64,000 nucleotides of DNA from Pseudomonas sp. P8_229 (GCF_034008635.1 NZ_CP125378.1:4526501-4590500); one strand, 5' to 3'. Shown: positions 50,500 to 59,373, numbered from the stretch's first letter. Notes: generated by a model from the sequence alone, not told the origin. Numbers and translations are program-made.

Positions 50500-51225
50500 A
50501 TGAGTGTTACCGATACCACCAGCAGCCTGAGCATGAATGACATCCTGGCGAACTCGTCGAAAAAGACCAGTTCGACCGCCGATGGCATCGCTTCGGCCAC
50601 CAACAGCTCCACCGGCGGCCAGGCTCTGGGCAAGGATGCGTTCCTGCAACTGCTGGTCACCCAATTGAAGAACCAGAACCCGCTCGATCCGCAGGACAAC
50701 AGCGCCTTCGTGGCGCAGTTGGCGCAGTTCAGCAGCCTCGAGGGCATTACCACCCTCAACAGCACCGTCAGTTCGCTGGCCGGCAACTACAACTCGTCGC
50801 AAGCCCTGCAGGCGTCGTCGCTGGTCGGTCGCAACGTGATCGTGCAGACCAACAGCGTGCAGATGGACGACCCGAGCAAGGGGATGACCGGTTCGGCCAC
50901 CGTTCCGTCGTCGATTGCTGGCGGCACGGTCACCATCACCGACAGCAGCGGCACCGCGGTTCGCACCATCGATCTGGGTAGCCGCGCTGCAGGCAACGCG
51001 AGCTTCACGTGGGACGGCAAGGACAAGGACGGCAACCTGGTGAAGGCCGGTACTTATACCGTCAAAGCCAACGCGTCGATCAATGGCACCTCGACCGACC
51101 TGGCGACCTACCTGCCAGCCACGGTCAACAGCGTGACCATCAGCCAGACCGGTGGCGAGCTGATGCTCAACCTGTCCGGCAAGGGCACCGTCGCCCTGTC
51201 CAAAGTACAAACCATTGGTATATAG
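50500..51225 (+). CDS. flgD: Flagellar hook capping protein FlgD
   Basis: The 241-residue scaffold protein caps the growing hook. Signature FLQLLVTQLKNQNPLDPQDN (about 48-67), then a FlgD-like Ig/Tudor domain (SFTWDGKDKDGNLVKAGTYT). Ser/Thr-rich N-terminus. Downstream of flgC in the operon. Confidence 0.95.
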   Translation: MSVTDTTSSLSMNDILANSSKKTSSTADGIASATNSSTGGQALGKDAFLQLLVTQLKNQNPLDPQDNSAFVAQLAQFSSLEGITTLNSTVSSLAGNYNSSQALQASSLVGRNVIVQTNSVQMDDPSKGMTGSATVPSSIAGGTVTITDSSGTAVRTIDLGSRAAGNASFTWDGKDKDGNLVKAGTYTVKANASINGTSTDLATYLPATVNSVTISQTGGELMLNLSGKGTVALSKVQTIGI

Positions 51226-51255
51226 AGCCGACTAACCGGCACAAAGGAGTGGAAT

Positions 51256-52572
51256 ATGTCTTTCAATATCGGCCTTAGCGGTCTCTATGCAGCCAACAAA
51301 CAACTGGACGTGACCGGCAACAACATCGCCAACGTTGCGACCGCCGGTTTCAAATCGTCCCGTGCAGAATTCGAAGACGTGTACTCGGCCACGCGCCTGG
51401 GTACCGGCAGCAAGGTCATCGGTAACGGTGTGCGCCTGGCCAACGTTTCCCAGCAGTTCACCCAGGGTGACATCAACAACACCGGTAACGTGCTGGACAT
51501 GGGCATCAACGGTTCCGGCTTCTTTACCATGAGCAACAACGGCTCGATCTCCTACACTCGCGCCGGTACGTTCAAGGTCGACAACAATGGCTACATCACC
51601 AACACTGACTACACCTCGCGTCTGCAAGGCTACGGTGTGGATGCCAACGGCAAGGTCATCAACGGTGTGCTGACCGACCTGAAGATCGACACCTCGAACC
51701 TGGCGCCGAAATCCACCTCGCTGGTGACTTCGACCATCAACCTGGATTCGACCGCTCCAGTGATCGACGACACAGTGGCGGCCGGCAAGTTCGACCCGAC
51801 CAACCTTGCGACTTACACCAAGTCGTTCAGCACGCCGATCTATGACAGCCAGGGCAACATGCACCCGATGGATCAGTACGTGGTGAAAACCGGTGCCAAT
51901 ACCTGGAAGGTGTACACCCTGGTAGACGGTCGTAACCCTGACGCTACCGGTAGCGATCCAAAAGTCACCGCACCCGTGCCTTCGACCATGAGCTTTGACT
52001 CCGCTGGCAAGCTGACTCAGGTCAGCACCCTGCCTGGCCCGGTGATCAGCAGCGACTTGAAACTCAGTGGCTGGGTCCCGGGTAACGTGGTCAACGGTAC
52101 TTTCAAACCCAATGGTGCAGCCGCGAACCCGGCCGGCATCACCATTTCGATGGCGAAGACCACCCAGTACAACGCAGACACCGCGCGTTCGATCCCGACT
52201 CAGGACGGTTATGCCACTGGCCAGATCACGAACCTGACCATCGACGGCACCGGTACCTTGTTCGCCAACTTCAGCAACAACCAGAACAAGGCCATCGGTC
52301 AGGTTGCGCTGGCCAGCTTCACCAACGAACAAGGCCTGCAAGCGGTCGGCGGCACCAGCTGGAAGGAAACTTTCGCTTCGGGTATTCCGGGCTACGACGC
52401 TCCGGAAACCGGCACGCTGGGTTCCATCCAGTCCAACTCGCTGGAAGAGTCCAACGTTAACCTGACCAACGAGCTGGTGGACCTGATCAAGGGCCAGAGC
52501 AACTATCAGGCGAACGCCAAGACCATTTCGACTCAGAGCACCATCATGCAGACCATCATTCAGATGACCTGA
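51256..52572 (+). CDS. flgE: Flagellar hook protein FlgE
   Basis: The 438-residue axial hook protein has the N-terminal rod/hook signature SGLYAANKQLDVTGNNIANV (about 8-27), a variable middle and the C-terminal FQANAKTISTQSTIMQTIIQ-type coiled coil (here YQANAKT...). It is followed by a terminator and no flgF is present to its right; the usual flgF-L genes must lie elsewhere. Confidence 0.95.
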   Translation: MSFNIGLSGLYAANKQLDVTGNNIANVATAGFKSSRAEFEDVYSATRLGTGSKVIGNGVRLANVSQQFTQGDINNTGNVLDMGINGSGFFTMSNNGSISYTRAGTFKVDNNGYITNTDYTSRLQGYGVDANGKVINGVLTDLKIDTSNLAPKSTSLVTSTINLDSTAPVIDDTVAAGKFDPTNLATYTKSFSTPIYDSQGNMHPMDQYVVKTGANTWKVYTLVDGRNPDATGSDPKVTAPVPSTMSFDSAGKLTQVSTLPGPVISSDLKLSGWVPGNVVNGTFKPNGAAANPAGITISMAKTTQYNADTARSIPTQDGYATGQITNLTIDGTGTLFANFSNNQNKAIGQVALASFTNEQGLQAVGGTSWKETFASGIPGYDAPETGTLGSIQSNSLEESNVNLTNELVDLIKGQSNYQANAKTISTQSTIMQTIIQMT

Positions 52573-52596
52573 TTGCGGTTTCTGGTTGTGCAAGGG

Positions 52597-52622
52597 AGCC
52601 CCTCTTTTTGAGGGGCTTTTTT
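52597..52622 (+). terminator. Terminator of the flgBCDE operon
   Basis: AGCCCCTC-TTTTT-GAGGGGCTTTTTT directly after flgE; the operon ends here. Confidence 0.9.
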
Positions 52623-52960
52623 GTGGGGCTTTTGGGGGCATATCCGTTGCTGCGGTAACGGCTTCTTATGGTTTCGCCCTGACGGCCGACTCCCTTTGGC
52701 AAACGCCCCAAAGGAAGCAAAGGTCTGTACCCCAGCGTACGGCCCTCGCCGTGGCTCGGGTTCCTTCGCTGCGGGATTCATCCGGGCGCATCGCCTCCGG
52801 TTTGCTTCGCTGCACCTCCTCTCGATGTGTTTGGCTGCGCCAAACGGTCGCTGCACTCCCACCCCCGGATAAACCCCGGAACGAGGCCTGCCGACGGGGC
52901 CGGTACGGCAAGATCAAAAGCTGCAGCCGAGCTTGCGCTCATCCTGTTGAGTGGTGAAAA
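52623..52960. repeat. Dispersed repeat-like segment downstream of flgE
   Basis: Segment with GTTTCGCCCTGACGGCCGAC, CCAAAGGAAGCAAAGGTCTG, CTCCTCTCGATGTGTTTGGC and GGATAAACCCCGGAACGAG. I recognise near-identical text from many pseudomonad intergenic regions; it is often annotated as short ORFs (here 52586-52957 and others) whose peptides repeat CFAALRLDVCGCAKRS-like strings. I treat it as a repeat and not as a gene. Confidence 0.5.
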
Positions 52961-52984
52961 GCGGATGCGGTGGACTGTTGATTT

Positions 52985-53145
52985 CTGTGGGAGCCAGCCT
53001 GCTGGCGATGGCGGCCTGCCAGCCAACCACTTCTGACAGATGTGCTCATCCTCTGTAGGAGCTGCCGAAGGCTCGGGCCGCGTTCGGACGATCTTTTGAT
53101 CTTTGGCAGCAGCAGTAGAGGTCAAAAGATCGCAGACTCGTTTTA
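52985..53145. repeat. REP-related repeats between flgE and nrdA
   Basis: A single REP-like unit (GTGGGAGCCAGCCTGCTGGCG, near 52989) is followed by GTAGGAGCTGCCGAAGGCTC and then an inverted pair GATCTTTTGATC...GTCAAAAGATCGCAGACTC. These are further dispersed families of the fluorescens group. No gene is seen here. Confidence 0.6.
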
Positions 53146-53170
53146 CTCCACGGCTCCCAGGTAAATGGCG

Positions 53171-53223
53171 GACAAAAGAAAACCCCCGACAAACCAGAGG
53201 TCTGTCGGGGGTTTTCTTTTGTC
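53171..53223. terminator. Bidirectional terminator of nrdA
   Basis: GACAAAAGAAAACCCCCGAC and its reverse complement are perfect 21-base arms around a 9-base loop, with A/T runs on both sides. It lies just after the nrdA stop (minus strand). Confidence 0.9.
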
Positions 53224-53264
53224 TGGAGCGTATCAGGCGTTTCGCAACGCCTGATCGGCTCAGC

Positions 53265-56159
53265 TTATTGGCAAGCTTCGCAATCCGGCTCGTCGATCGC
53301 GCAAGCCTTTGGCACTGGCGCCGGGCCGGCTGGAGCTGCCAGGACCGAGTCGTCGCCGTGGTTGCCGCCGCTGGAAACAGCGTTCAGCTTGCCGGTGTTG
53401 ATGGTCGACTTCTCGGTGCTGGTCGCGGCCAGGGCACGGAGGTAGTAAGTGGTTTTCAGGCCACGGTACCAGGCCATGCGGTAGGTCACGTCGAGCTTCT
53501 TGCCCGAGGCGCCGGCGATGTACAGGTTCAGCGACTGAGCCTGGTCGATCCACTTCTGGCGACGGCTGGCGGCGTCAACGATCCACTTGGTATCCACTTC
53601 GAAGGCAGTCGCGTAGAGCTCTTTGAGTTCTTGCGGGATGCGCTCGATCTGCTGAACCGAACCGTCGTAGTACTTCAGGTCGTTGATCATGACCGAGTCC
53701 CACAGACCGCGAGCCTTGAGGTCGCGAACCAGGTACGGGTTGATCACGGTGAATTCGCCCGACAGGTTCGATTTCACATACAGGTTCTGGTAGGTCGGTT
53801 CGATCGACTGCGAGACGCCAGTGATGTTGGCGATGGTCGCGGTCGGTGCGATGGCCATGATGTTGGAGTTACGAATGCCTTTCTGTACACGGGCGCGAAC
53901 CGGTGCCCAGTCCAGGGTTTCGTTCAGGTCGACATCGATGTACTTCTGGCCACGAGCTTCGATCAGGATCTGTTGCGAATCCAGCGGCAGGATGCCTTTG
54001 GACCACAGCGAACCCTGGAACGTCTCGTAAGCGCCGCGCTCGTCAGCCAGGTCGCAGGAAGCCTGGATCGCGTAGTAGCTGACCGCTTCCATCGACTTGT
54101 CGGCGAATTCGACGGCAGCGTCGGAACCGTAAGGGATGTGTTGCAGGTACAGCGCGTCCTGGAAGCCCATGATGCCCAGACCGACCGGACGGTGCTTGAA
54201 GTTGGAGTTCTTCGCTTGTGGCACCGAGTAGTAGTTGATGTCGATAACGTTATCGAGCATGCGCACGGCGGTGTTCACGGTGCGTTCCAGCTTGGCGGTG
54301 TCCAGCTTGCCGTTGACGATGTGGTTCGGCAGGTTGATCGAGCCCAGGTTGCAAACGGCGATCTCGTCCTTGTTGGTGTTCAAGGTGATCTCGGTGCACA
54401 GGTTCGAGCTGTGAACCACGCCGACGTGCTGCTGCGGGCTGCGCAGGTTGCACGGGTCTTTGAAAGTCAGCCATGGGTGGCCGGTTTCGAACAGCATGGA
54501 GAGCATTTTGCGCCACAGGTCTTTGGCCTGGATGGTCTTGAACAGCTTGACCTTGCCTGGGTACTCGGTCAGGGCTTCGTAGTACTCGTAACGCTCTTCG
54601 AAGGCTTTACCGGTCAGGTCGTGCAGGTCCGGTACTTCGGATGGCGAGAACAGGGTCCACTTGCCGTCATCGAAGACGCGCTTCATGAACAGGTCAGGGA
54701 TCCAGTTGGCAGTGTTCATGTCGTGGGTACGACGACGATCATCACCGGTGTTCTTGCGCAGTTCGATGAACTCTTCGATGTCCATGTGCCAGGTTTCCAG
54801 GTAGGCACACACAGCGCCCTTGCGCTTGCCACCCTGGTTAACGGCTACAGCGGTGTCGTTCACTACTTTGAGGAACGGAACCACGCCTTGGGATTTGCCG
54901 TTGGTGCCCTTGATGTACGAACCCAGAGCACGAACAGGCGTCCAGTCGTTGCCCAGGCCGCCAGCGAATTTGGACAACATGGCGTTGTCGTGGATCGCGT
55001 GGTAGATACCCGACAGGTCATCCGGCACGGTGGTCAGGTAGCAGCTCGACAGCTGTGGACGCAGAGTACCGGCGTTGAACAGGGTCGGGGTCGACGACAT
55101 GTAGTCGAAGGACGACAGCAGGTTGTAGAACTCGATCGCACGGTCTTCTTTGTGCTTCTCTTCGATCGCCAGGCCCATGGCCACACGCATGAAGAAGATC
55201 TGCGGCAGTTCGAAACGCACGCCATCCTTGTGGATGAAGTAACGGTCGTACAGGGTTTGCAGGCCCAGGTAGGTGAATTGCTGATCACGCTCGTGGTTGA
55301 TCGCCTTGCCCAGTTTTTCCAGGTCGAAGGAGGCCAGCACAGGGTTCAGCAGTTCGAACTCGATACCTTTGGCGATGTAAGCCGGCAGTGCCTTGGCATA
55401 CAGGTCGGCCATTTCGTGGTGAGTGGCGCTTTCGGCCACGCCCAGGAAGCCCAGGCCTTCGGCACGCAGGGTGTCCATCAGCAGCCGGGCGGTCACGAAC
55501 GAGTAGTTCGGCTCGCGCTCAACCAGCGTACGGGCGGTCATCACCAGTGCGGTGTTGACGTCGGTCAGGGCCACGCCGTCGTACAGGTTTTTCAGGGTTT
55601 CGCGCTGGATCAGGTCGCCGTCGACTTCTTCCAGACCTTCGCACGCTTCGGTGACGATGGTGTTCAGGCGGCCCATGTCCAGCGGCGCCAGGCTACCGTC
55701 GGCACGGGTGATGCGGATCGACGGGTGCGCGTTGACCGCTTCTTCGGCCGGAGCGTGGGCTGCGCGTTCTTTCGAACGACCGTCACGGTAGATCACGTAG
55801 TCGCGAGCAACTTTCTGCTCGCCGGCACGCATCAGGGCCAGTTCGACCTGATCCTGGATTTCTTCGATGTGGATGGTGCCGCCCGAAGGCATGCGACGCT
55901 TGAAGGTCGCGGTGACTTGTTCGGTCAGGCGGGCCACGGTGTCGTGGATTCGCGACGAAGCGGCAGCGGTGCCGCCCTCAACTGCGAGAAACGCTTTGGT
56001 GATAGCGACGGTGATCTTGTCATCGGTGTAAGGAACGACAGTGCCATTACGCTTGATCACGCGCAGTTGACCAGGCGCGGTGGCAGCCAGATCCGAATTC
56101 GAATCGGCGGCCTGCGGCAAGGTGCCCTGCGGGTTCTCGCGAGTTGTGTCGGTTTGCAT
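53265..56159 (-). CDS. nrdA: Class Ia ribonucleoside-diphosphate reductase, alpha subunit NrdA
   Basis: The 964-residue catalytic subunit reduces NDPs. Two ATP-cone domains lie in the first ~250 residues (about 32-130, LRVIKRNGTVVPYTDDKIT, and about 140-235). Active-site cysteines lie in STPTLFNAGTLRPQLSSCYL, NLCTEITLNTN (C-x-E) and VCNLGSINLPN. The C-terminal CEACQ holds the redox-shuttle pair. Two ATP cones occur in P. aeruginosa NrdA. The ATG at 56159 has GGAG upstream; an in-frame GTG at 56171 is less likely. nrdB is not downstream. NrdR and DnaA sites lie about 365-440 bp upstream. Confidence 0.97.
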   Translation of the reverse strand: MQTDTTRENPQGTLPQAADSNSDLAATAPGQLRVIKRNGTVVPYTDDKITVAITKAFLAVEGGTAAASSRIHDTVARLTEQVTATFKRRMPSGGTIHIEEIQDQVELALMRAGEQKVARDYVIYRDGRSKERAAHAPAEEAVNAHPSIRITRADGSLAPLDMGRLNTIVTEACEGLEEVDGDLIQRETLKNLYDGVALTDVNTALVMTARTLVEREPNYSFVTARLLMDTLRAEGLGFLGVAESATHHEMADLYAKALPAYIAKGIEFELLNPVLASFDLEKLGKAINHERDQQFTYLGLQTLYDRYFIHKDGVRFELPQIFFMRVAMGLAIEEKHKEDRAIEFYNLLSSFDYMSSTPTLFNAGTLRPQLSSCYLTTVPDDLSGIYHAIHDNAMLSKFAGGLGNDWTPVRALGSYIKGTNGKSQGVVPFLKVVNDTAVAVNQGGKRKGAVCAYLETWHMDIEEFIELRKNTGDDRRRTHDMNTANWIPDLFMKRVFDDGKWTLFSPSEVPDLHDLTGKAFEERYEYYEALTEYPGKVKLFKTIQAKDLWRKMLSMLFETGHPWLTFKDPCNLRSPQQHVGVVHSSNLCTEITLNTNKDEIAVCNLGSINLPNHIVNGKLDTAKLERTVNTAVRMLDNVIDINYYSVPQAKNSNFKHRPVGLGIMGFQDALYLQHIPYGSDAAVEFADKSMEAVSYYAIQASCDLADERGAYETFQGSLWSKGILPLDSQQILIEARGQKYIDVDLNETLDWAPVRARVQKGIRNSNIMAIAPTATIANITGVSQSIEPTYQNLYVKSNLSGEFTVINPYLVRDLKARGLWDSVMINDLKYYDGSVQQIERIPQELKELYATAFEVDTKWIVDAASRRQKWIDQAQSLNLYIAGASGKKLDVTYRMAWYRGLKTTYYLRALAATSTEKSTINTGKLNAVSSGGNHGDDSVLAAPAGPAPVPKACAIDEPDCEACQ

Positions 56160-56520
56160 GGGTGTCTCCACGTTCTCTATGTTTGTTTGGGCACCATCAA
56201 GGTGCCCACCGTTCCGTCCTGAAGCACTACAACCGGCACGCGCCGGGTATAACGACTTCGGGACAGTTCAGGAAGGGGGCCTTATGGGCGCCGCTTCCAT
56301 GCCGAAGTCTTCGGTGCACGCGATACGCGTGAGACCGCATTCCTTTCGGGGAGCAGATTCGTCACTGCAACACCCGTACCGTTATCGTCGTGGTCGACTG
56401 AAAAACGGTAGCCATCCGCAGGCGCGGTTTGGGCTTTCGAAAATACGTTTGGTTCAACCCGACAATGGCAATAAAAAGCCTTGAATTCACTGTCCGGTTT
56501 GTGTTTGGTTTTTTGTGCAA
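56160..56520 (-). other. Long nrdA leader with several perfect hairpins
   Basis: About 360 bases lie between the NrdR boxes and the nrdA start. On the mRNA strand they can form TGGGCACC/GGTGCCCA (56188-56208), CCGGC/GCCGG (56233-56246), CCGAAG-CTTCGG (56302-56314), CGCG-ATA-CGCG (about 56319-56330) and TACCGTT/AACGGTA (56377-56410). It does not match any riboswitch class I know. No ORF in it is credible. Confidence 0.4.
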
Positions 56521-56524
56521 ACCC

Positions 56525-56534
56525 CTACATGTAG
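56525..56534 (-). promoter_or_regulatory. NrdR box 1 of nrdA
   Basis: CTACATGTAG matches 8 of 10 positions of the NrdR core CWATATATWG, inside CCCTACATGTAGGG (a perfect 14-bp palindrome). Confidence 0.6.
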
Positions 56535-56555
56535 GGTTTTTTTACGCACGGGCTA

Positions 56556-56565
56556 CAAGATAATG
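56556..56565 (-). promoter_or_regulatory. NrdR box 2 of nrdA
   Basis: CAAGATAATG matches 8 of 10 positions of CWATATATWG, and its centre is exactly 31 bp from that of box 1; paired boxes three helical turns apart are the known NrdR arrangement. Confidence 0.55.
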
Positions 56566-56595
56566 CGTTTTAGGGGGGGAATGCAACGGACAGCC

Positions 56596-56604
56596 TGTGG
56601 ATAA
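56596..56604 (-). promoter_or_regulatory. DnaA box upstream of nrdA
   Basis: TGTGGATAA is the exact reverse complement of TTATCCACA. DnaA boxes near nrd promoters are known in E. coli; here it is about 35 bp beyond the NrdR box pair. Confidence 0.65.
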
Positions 56605-56823
56605 CCCTGTGCGTAAATTGTGTGCGAAATGGCGAAGCAGCGTGTAGGCCGCGAACCTGCTGAGCTAGACCGTTTGTCACTGTTTTTCACTTGGGAAAAA
56701 CGCTTCAGCGGATTTTTAAGGGCGCGAACCCTATCACAAAAAACCGCCTTGTCCGAACGCATTTGGCGACTTGTGTTCTGGCTGTACGCCGTTTATACAA
56801 TCGAGCGGTGTTTACCCATTCTT

Positions 56824-56858
56824 ATCCTCCCGAAAGATGACAAAAAGACGGGAGGATT
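56824..56858. promoter_or_regulatory. Inverted repeat upstream of the RstA-like regulator
   Basis: ATCCTCCCG-N16-CGGGAGGAT has perfect 9-bp arms, no T run on either strand, and lies between nrdA and the two-component genes. It could be an operator. Confidence 0.35.
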
Positions 56859-56868
56859 CAGAAAAAAC

Positions 56869-56957
56869 TGTAGGAGCGAGCCTGCTCGCAATGATGGCGG
56901 CACATTGGATTTGATGTCGACTGACCCACCGCTATCGCGAGCAGGCTCACTCCTGCA
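56869..56957. repeat. REPIN upstream of the RstA-like regulator
   Basis: TGTAGGAGCGAGCCTGCTCGC facing ATCGCGAGCAGGCTCACTCC, about 90 bases; mixed-subtype pair. Confidence 0.85.
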
Positions 56958-57023
56958 GGGGAAGGTGTCTGGTGGGGCAATCGTCTCCTTTATAAATAAA
57001 AAATAGAAAAGCAGAGGTCACCG

Positions 57024-57746
57024 GTGGAGCAAGAAGCGTGGCAGGTATTGATAGTCGAGGACGACCAGCGTCTGGCCGAACTCACCCGCGAATACCTGCA
57101 AGCCAATGGATTGCGCGTGGAGATCGAAGGCAACGGCGCACTGGCAGCGGCGCGGATCATCAAAGAGCAGCCGGACCTGGTGATCCTCGACCTGATGCTG
57201 CCCGGTGAAGACGGCCTGAGCATCTGCCGCAAGGTTCGTGACCGCTATGACGGGCCGATCCTGATGCTCACCGCCCGCACCGACGATGCCGACCAGATCC
57301 AGGGGCTGGATCTCGGCGCTGACGATTACGTGTGCAAACCCGTGCGTCCACGGTTGTTGCTGGCGCGGATCCAGGCCTTGCTGCGACGCAGTGACACGGC
57401 CGAACCTCTCGCGGAAAAAAGCCGTCGTCTGCAGTTCGGCCCGCTGGTGGTGGACAACGCCTTGCGCGAAGCCTGGCTCAGTGACAGCGGCATCGAACTG
57501 ACCAGCGCCGAGTTTGACCTGCTCTGGCTGCTGGTGTCGAATGCCGGGCGAATCCTGTCTCGCGAAGAAATCTTCACCGCGCTGCGCGGCATCGGCTACG
57601 ACGGCCAGGACCGTTCGATCGACGTGCGCATCTCGCGCATCCGCCCGAAAATCGGCGATGACCCCGACCACCCGCGCCTGATCAAGACCATCCGCAGCAA
57701 AGGCTATTTGTTCGTCCCGGAAGCTTGCGTGGATCTGGCCTTGTGA
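57024..57746 (+). CDS. OmpR-family response regulator (RstA-like)
   Basis: The 240-residue regulator has a receiver domain (IVEDDQRLAELTREYL, phospho-acceptor Asp56 in LVILDLMLP, Lys105 in DDYVCKPVRP) and a winged-helix OmpR domain ending GYDGQDRSIDVRISRIRPKI...GYLFVPEA. The start is GTG at 57024 with AGAGG upstream. It is divergent from nrdA and overlaps the kinase by four bases. The gene order nrdA-RR-HK is as in P. aeruginosa PA1156-PA1158 (from memory). Target genes unknown. Confidence 0.93.
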   Translation: MEQEAWQVLIVEDDQRLAELTREYLQANGLRVEIEGNGALAAARIIKEQPDLVILDLMLPGEDGLSICRKVRDRYDGPILMLTARTDDADQIQGLDLGADDYVCKPVRPRLLLARIQALLRRSDTAEPLAEKSRRLQFGPLVVDNALREAWLSDSGIELTSAEFDLLWLLVSNAGRILSREEIFTALRGIGYDGQDRSIDVRISRIRPKIGDDPDHPRLIKTIRSKGYLFVPEACVDLAL

Positions 57747-59353
57747 ACTCGATCTTCCTGCGCATCTACGGCGGCATGTGCGCGGCGCTGATTCTGGTGG
57801 CGGTGCTCGGCGTGCTGGCGCTGCATCTGCTCAATCAGGTGCGCAGCGAGCAGTACCGCGAGCGCCTGGCCCACGGTACGTTTTCACTGATGGCCGACAA
57901 TCTGCAACCGATGAACGAAACCGAGCGCCATCGGGCGCTGCTGGTGTGGGAGCGATTGCTGGGGATTCCGCTGGCGTTGAAGAAGTTTTCCGAGACCGAT
58001 CTGGATCTGTCCCAGCGCACTCGGGTGCAGCACGGTCAGGCGCTGGTGGAGCAGACCGGCCCGCATGCGGCGCGGGTCTATCGGCTGGTCAGCGATAAAG
58101 AGCAACTGGTGCTCACCGGCGACGTGCAGCAGATCAGCGAGCAGTTAGCGCGGGCGACTATTTACCTGTTGGCCGATGAGCTGGTGCGTTTCCCCGTCGG
58201 CGAACAGCCCAAGCGGCTGGCACAGTTAAAGGAAGAGAAGGGCTTCGGTTTCGATCTGCGCCTGGTCACGGTGAGCGAAGCCGACATGGACGAAGACCAG
58301 AGCCGTCGCGTGTCCGAGGGCGATACGGTGATGGCGCTGGGCAAGGGGGGGGACTCGATCCGGGTGTTTGCCGGCATGGTCGGTACACCGTGGGTGCTGG
58401 AGATCGGCCCGCTGTATCAGATGAATCCATACCCGCCGCAATGGCTGGTGCTGATCGCTGCCCTCGGCCTGAGCCTGATCGGTCTGATCGTTTATCTGCT
58501 GGTGCGTCAGCTCGAACGGCGTTTGCGCGGCCTGGAAGCGGCGGCCACGCGCATTGCCAAGGGCAGCCTGGAAACCCGTGTGCCGGCCCGGGGCGCCGAT
58601 TCGGTGGGGCGCCTGGCGTCGGCATTCAACGGCATGGCCGAGCACTTGCAGCAGTTGCTGGCGATCCAGCGTGAGCTGGTGCGTGCGGTGTCCCATGAGC
58701 TGCGTACGCCGGTGGCGCGCCTGCGTTTCGGGCTGGAGATGATCGGCTCGGCGACCACCCCGCAGGCGCTGGAAAAGTACCGTGAGGGCATGGACCACGA
58801 CATCGAGGACCTCGATAAGCTGGTCGACGAAATGCTCACCTATGCGCGGCTGGAACAGGGTTCCCCAGCGCTGACCTTTCAACGGATCGATCTTGATGCA
58901 CTGGTCAATCAGGTGATCGAAGAGCTGGCGCCGTTGCGCGCCGAGGTCACGGTGCAGCGCGGGTTGTGCTTGTCAGCGGCGGATAACGACGGCGCCTGGG
59001 TCGAGGCCGAACCGCGCTTCCTGCACCGGGCGTTGCAGAATCTGGTGAGCAATGCGATGCGCCATGCACGCTCGAACGTGACGGTGAGTTATCAGGTCGG
59101 GCAGTTGCGCTGTCGGGTGGATGTCGAGGATGACGGGCCGGGTGTGCCGGAGTCGGCTTGGGAGCGCATCTTCACCCCGTTCCTGCGTCTGGATGACAGT
59201 CGCACCCGGGCGTCAGGCGGGCATGGCCTGGGGCTGTCGATTGTGCGGCGGATCATCCACTGGCACGACGGCCGGGCGCTGATCAACAAGAGCAAGAGTC
59301 TGGGTGGGGCTTGTTTCAGTCTGAGCTGGCCGCGCCATCAGGAACGCCGCTGA
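57743..59353 (+). CDS. Sensor histidine kinase (RstB-like)
   Basis: The 536-residue membrane kinase has TM1 in MNSIFLRIYGGMCAALILVAVLGVLALHLL, a periplasmic domain of about 200 residues, and TM2 WLVLIAALGLSLIGLIVYLLV (about 235-257). HAMP, DHp box VSHELRTPVARLRFGLE (about 320) and an HATPase domain with NAMRHA, DDGPGVP and GGHGLGLSIV follow. GTG at 57743 overlaps the RR stop. The frame extends to 57725 without support. Confidence 0.92.
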   Translation: MNSIFLRIYGGMCAALILVAVLGVLALHLLNQVRSEQYRERLAHGTFSLMADNLQPMNETERHRALLVWERLLGIPLALKKFSETDLDLSQRTRVQHGQALVEQTGPHAARVYRLVSDKEQLVLTGDVQQISEQLARATIYLLADELVRFPVGEQPKRLAQLKEEKGFGFDLRLVTVSEADMDEDQSRRVSEGDTVMALGKGGDSIRVFAGMVGTPWVLEIGPLYQMNPYPPQWLVLIAALGLSLIGLIVYLLVRQLERRLRGLEAAATRIAKGSLETRVPARGADSVGRLASAFNGMAEHLQQLLAIQRELVRAVSHELRTPVARLRFGLEMIGSATTPQALEKYREGMDHDIEDLDKLVDEMLTYARLEQGSPALTFQRIDLDALVNQVIEELAPLRAEVTVQRGLCLSAADNDGAWVEAEPRFLHRALQNLVSNAMRHARSNVTVSYQVGQLRCRVDVEDDGPGVPESAWERIFTPFLRLDDSRTRASGGHGLGLSIVRRIIHWHDGRALINKSKSLGGACFSLSWPRHQERR

Positions 59354-59373
59354 GTTTTGTGGCAACCGTGATG

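Noticed and set aside
53103..56222. 1039-codon plus-strand ORF opposite nrdA
   Set aside because: nrdA on the minus strand matches the family over its full length; the opposite frame shows only the V/H/Q-rich composition of an antisense shadow.
56160..56520. Cobalamin riboswitch in the nrdA leader
   Set aside because: Class Ia enzyme does not need B12, and the GCCACTG-type B12-box core is absent; the structure is left as unclassified.
56620..57006. 128-codon ORF upstream of the RstA-like gene
   Set aside because: It includes the translation of a REPIN at its end and has no homology I recognise.
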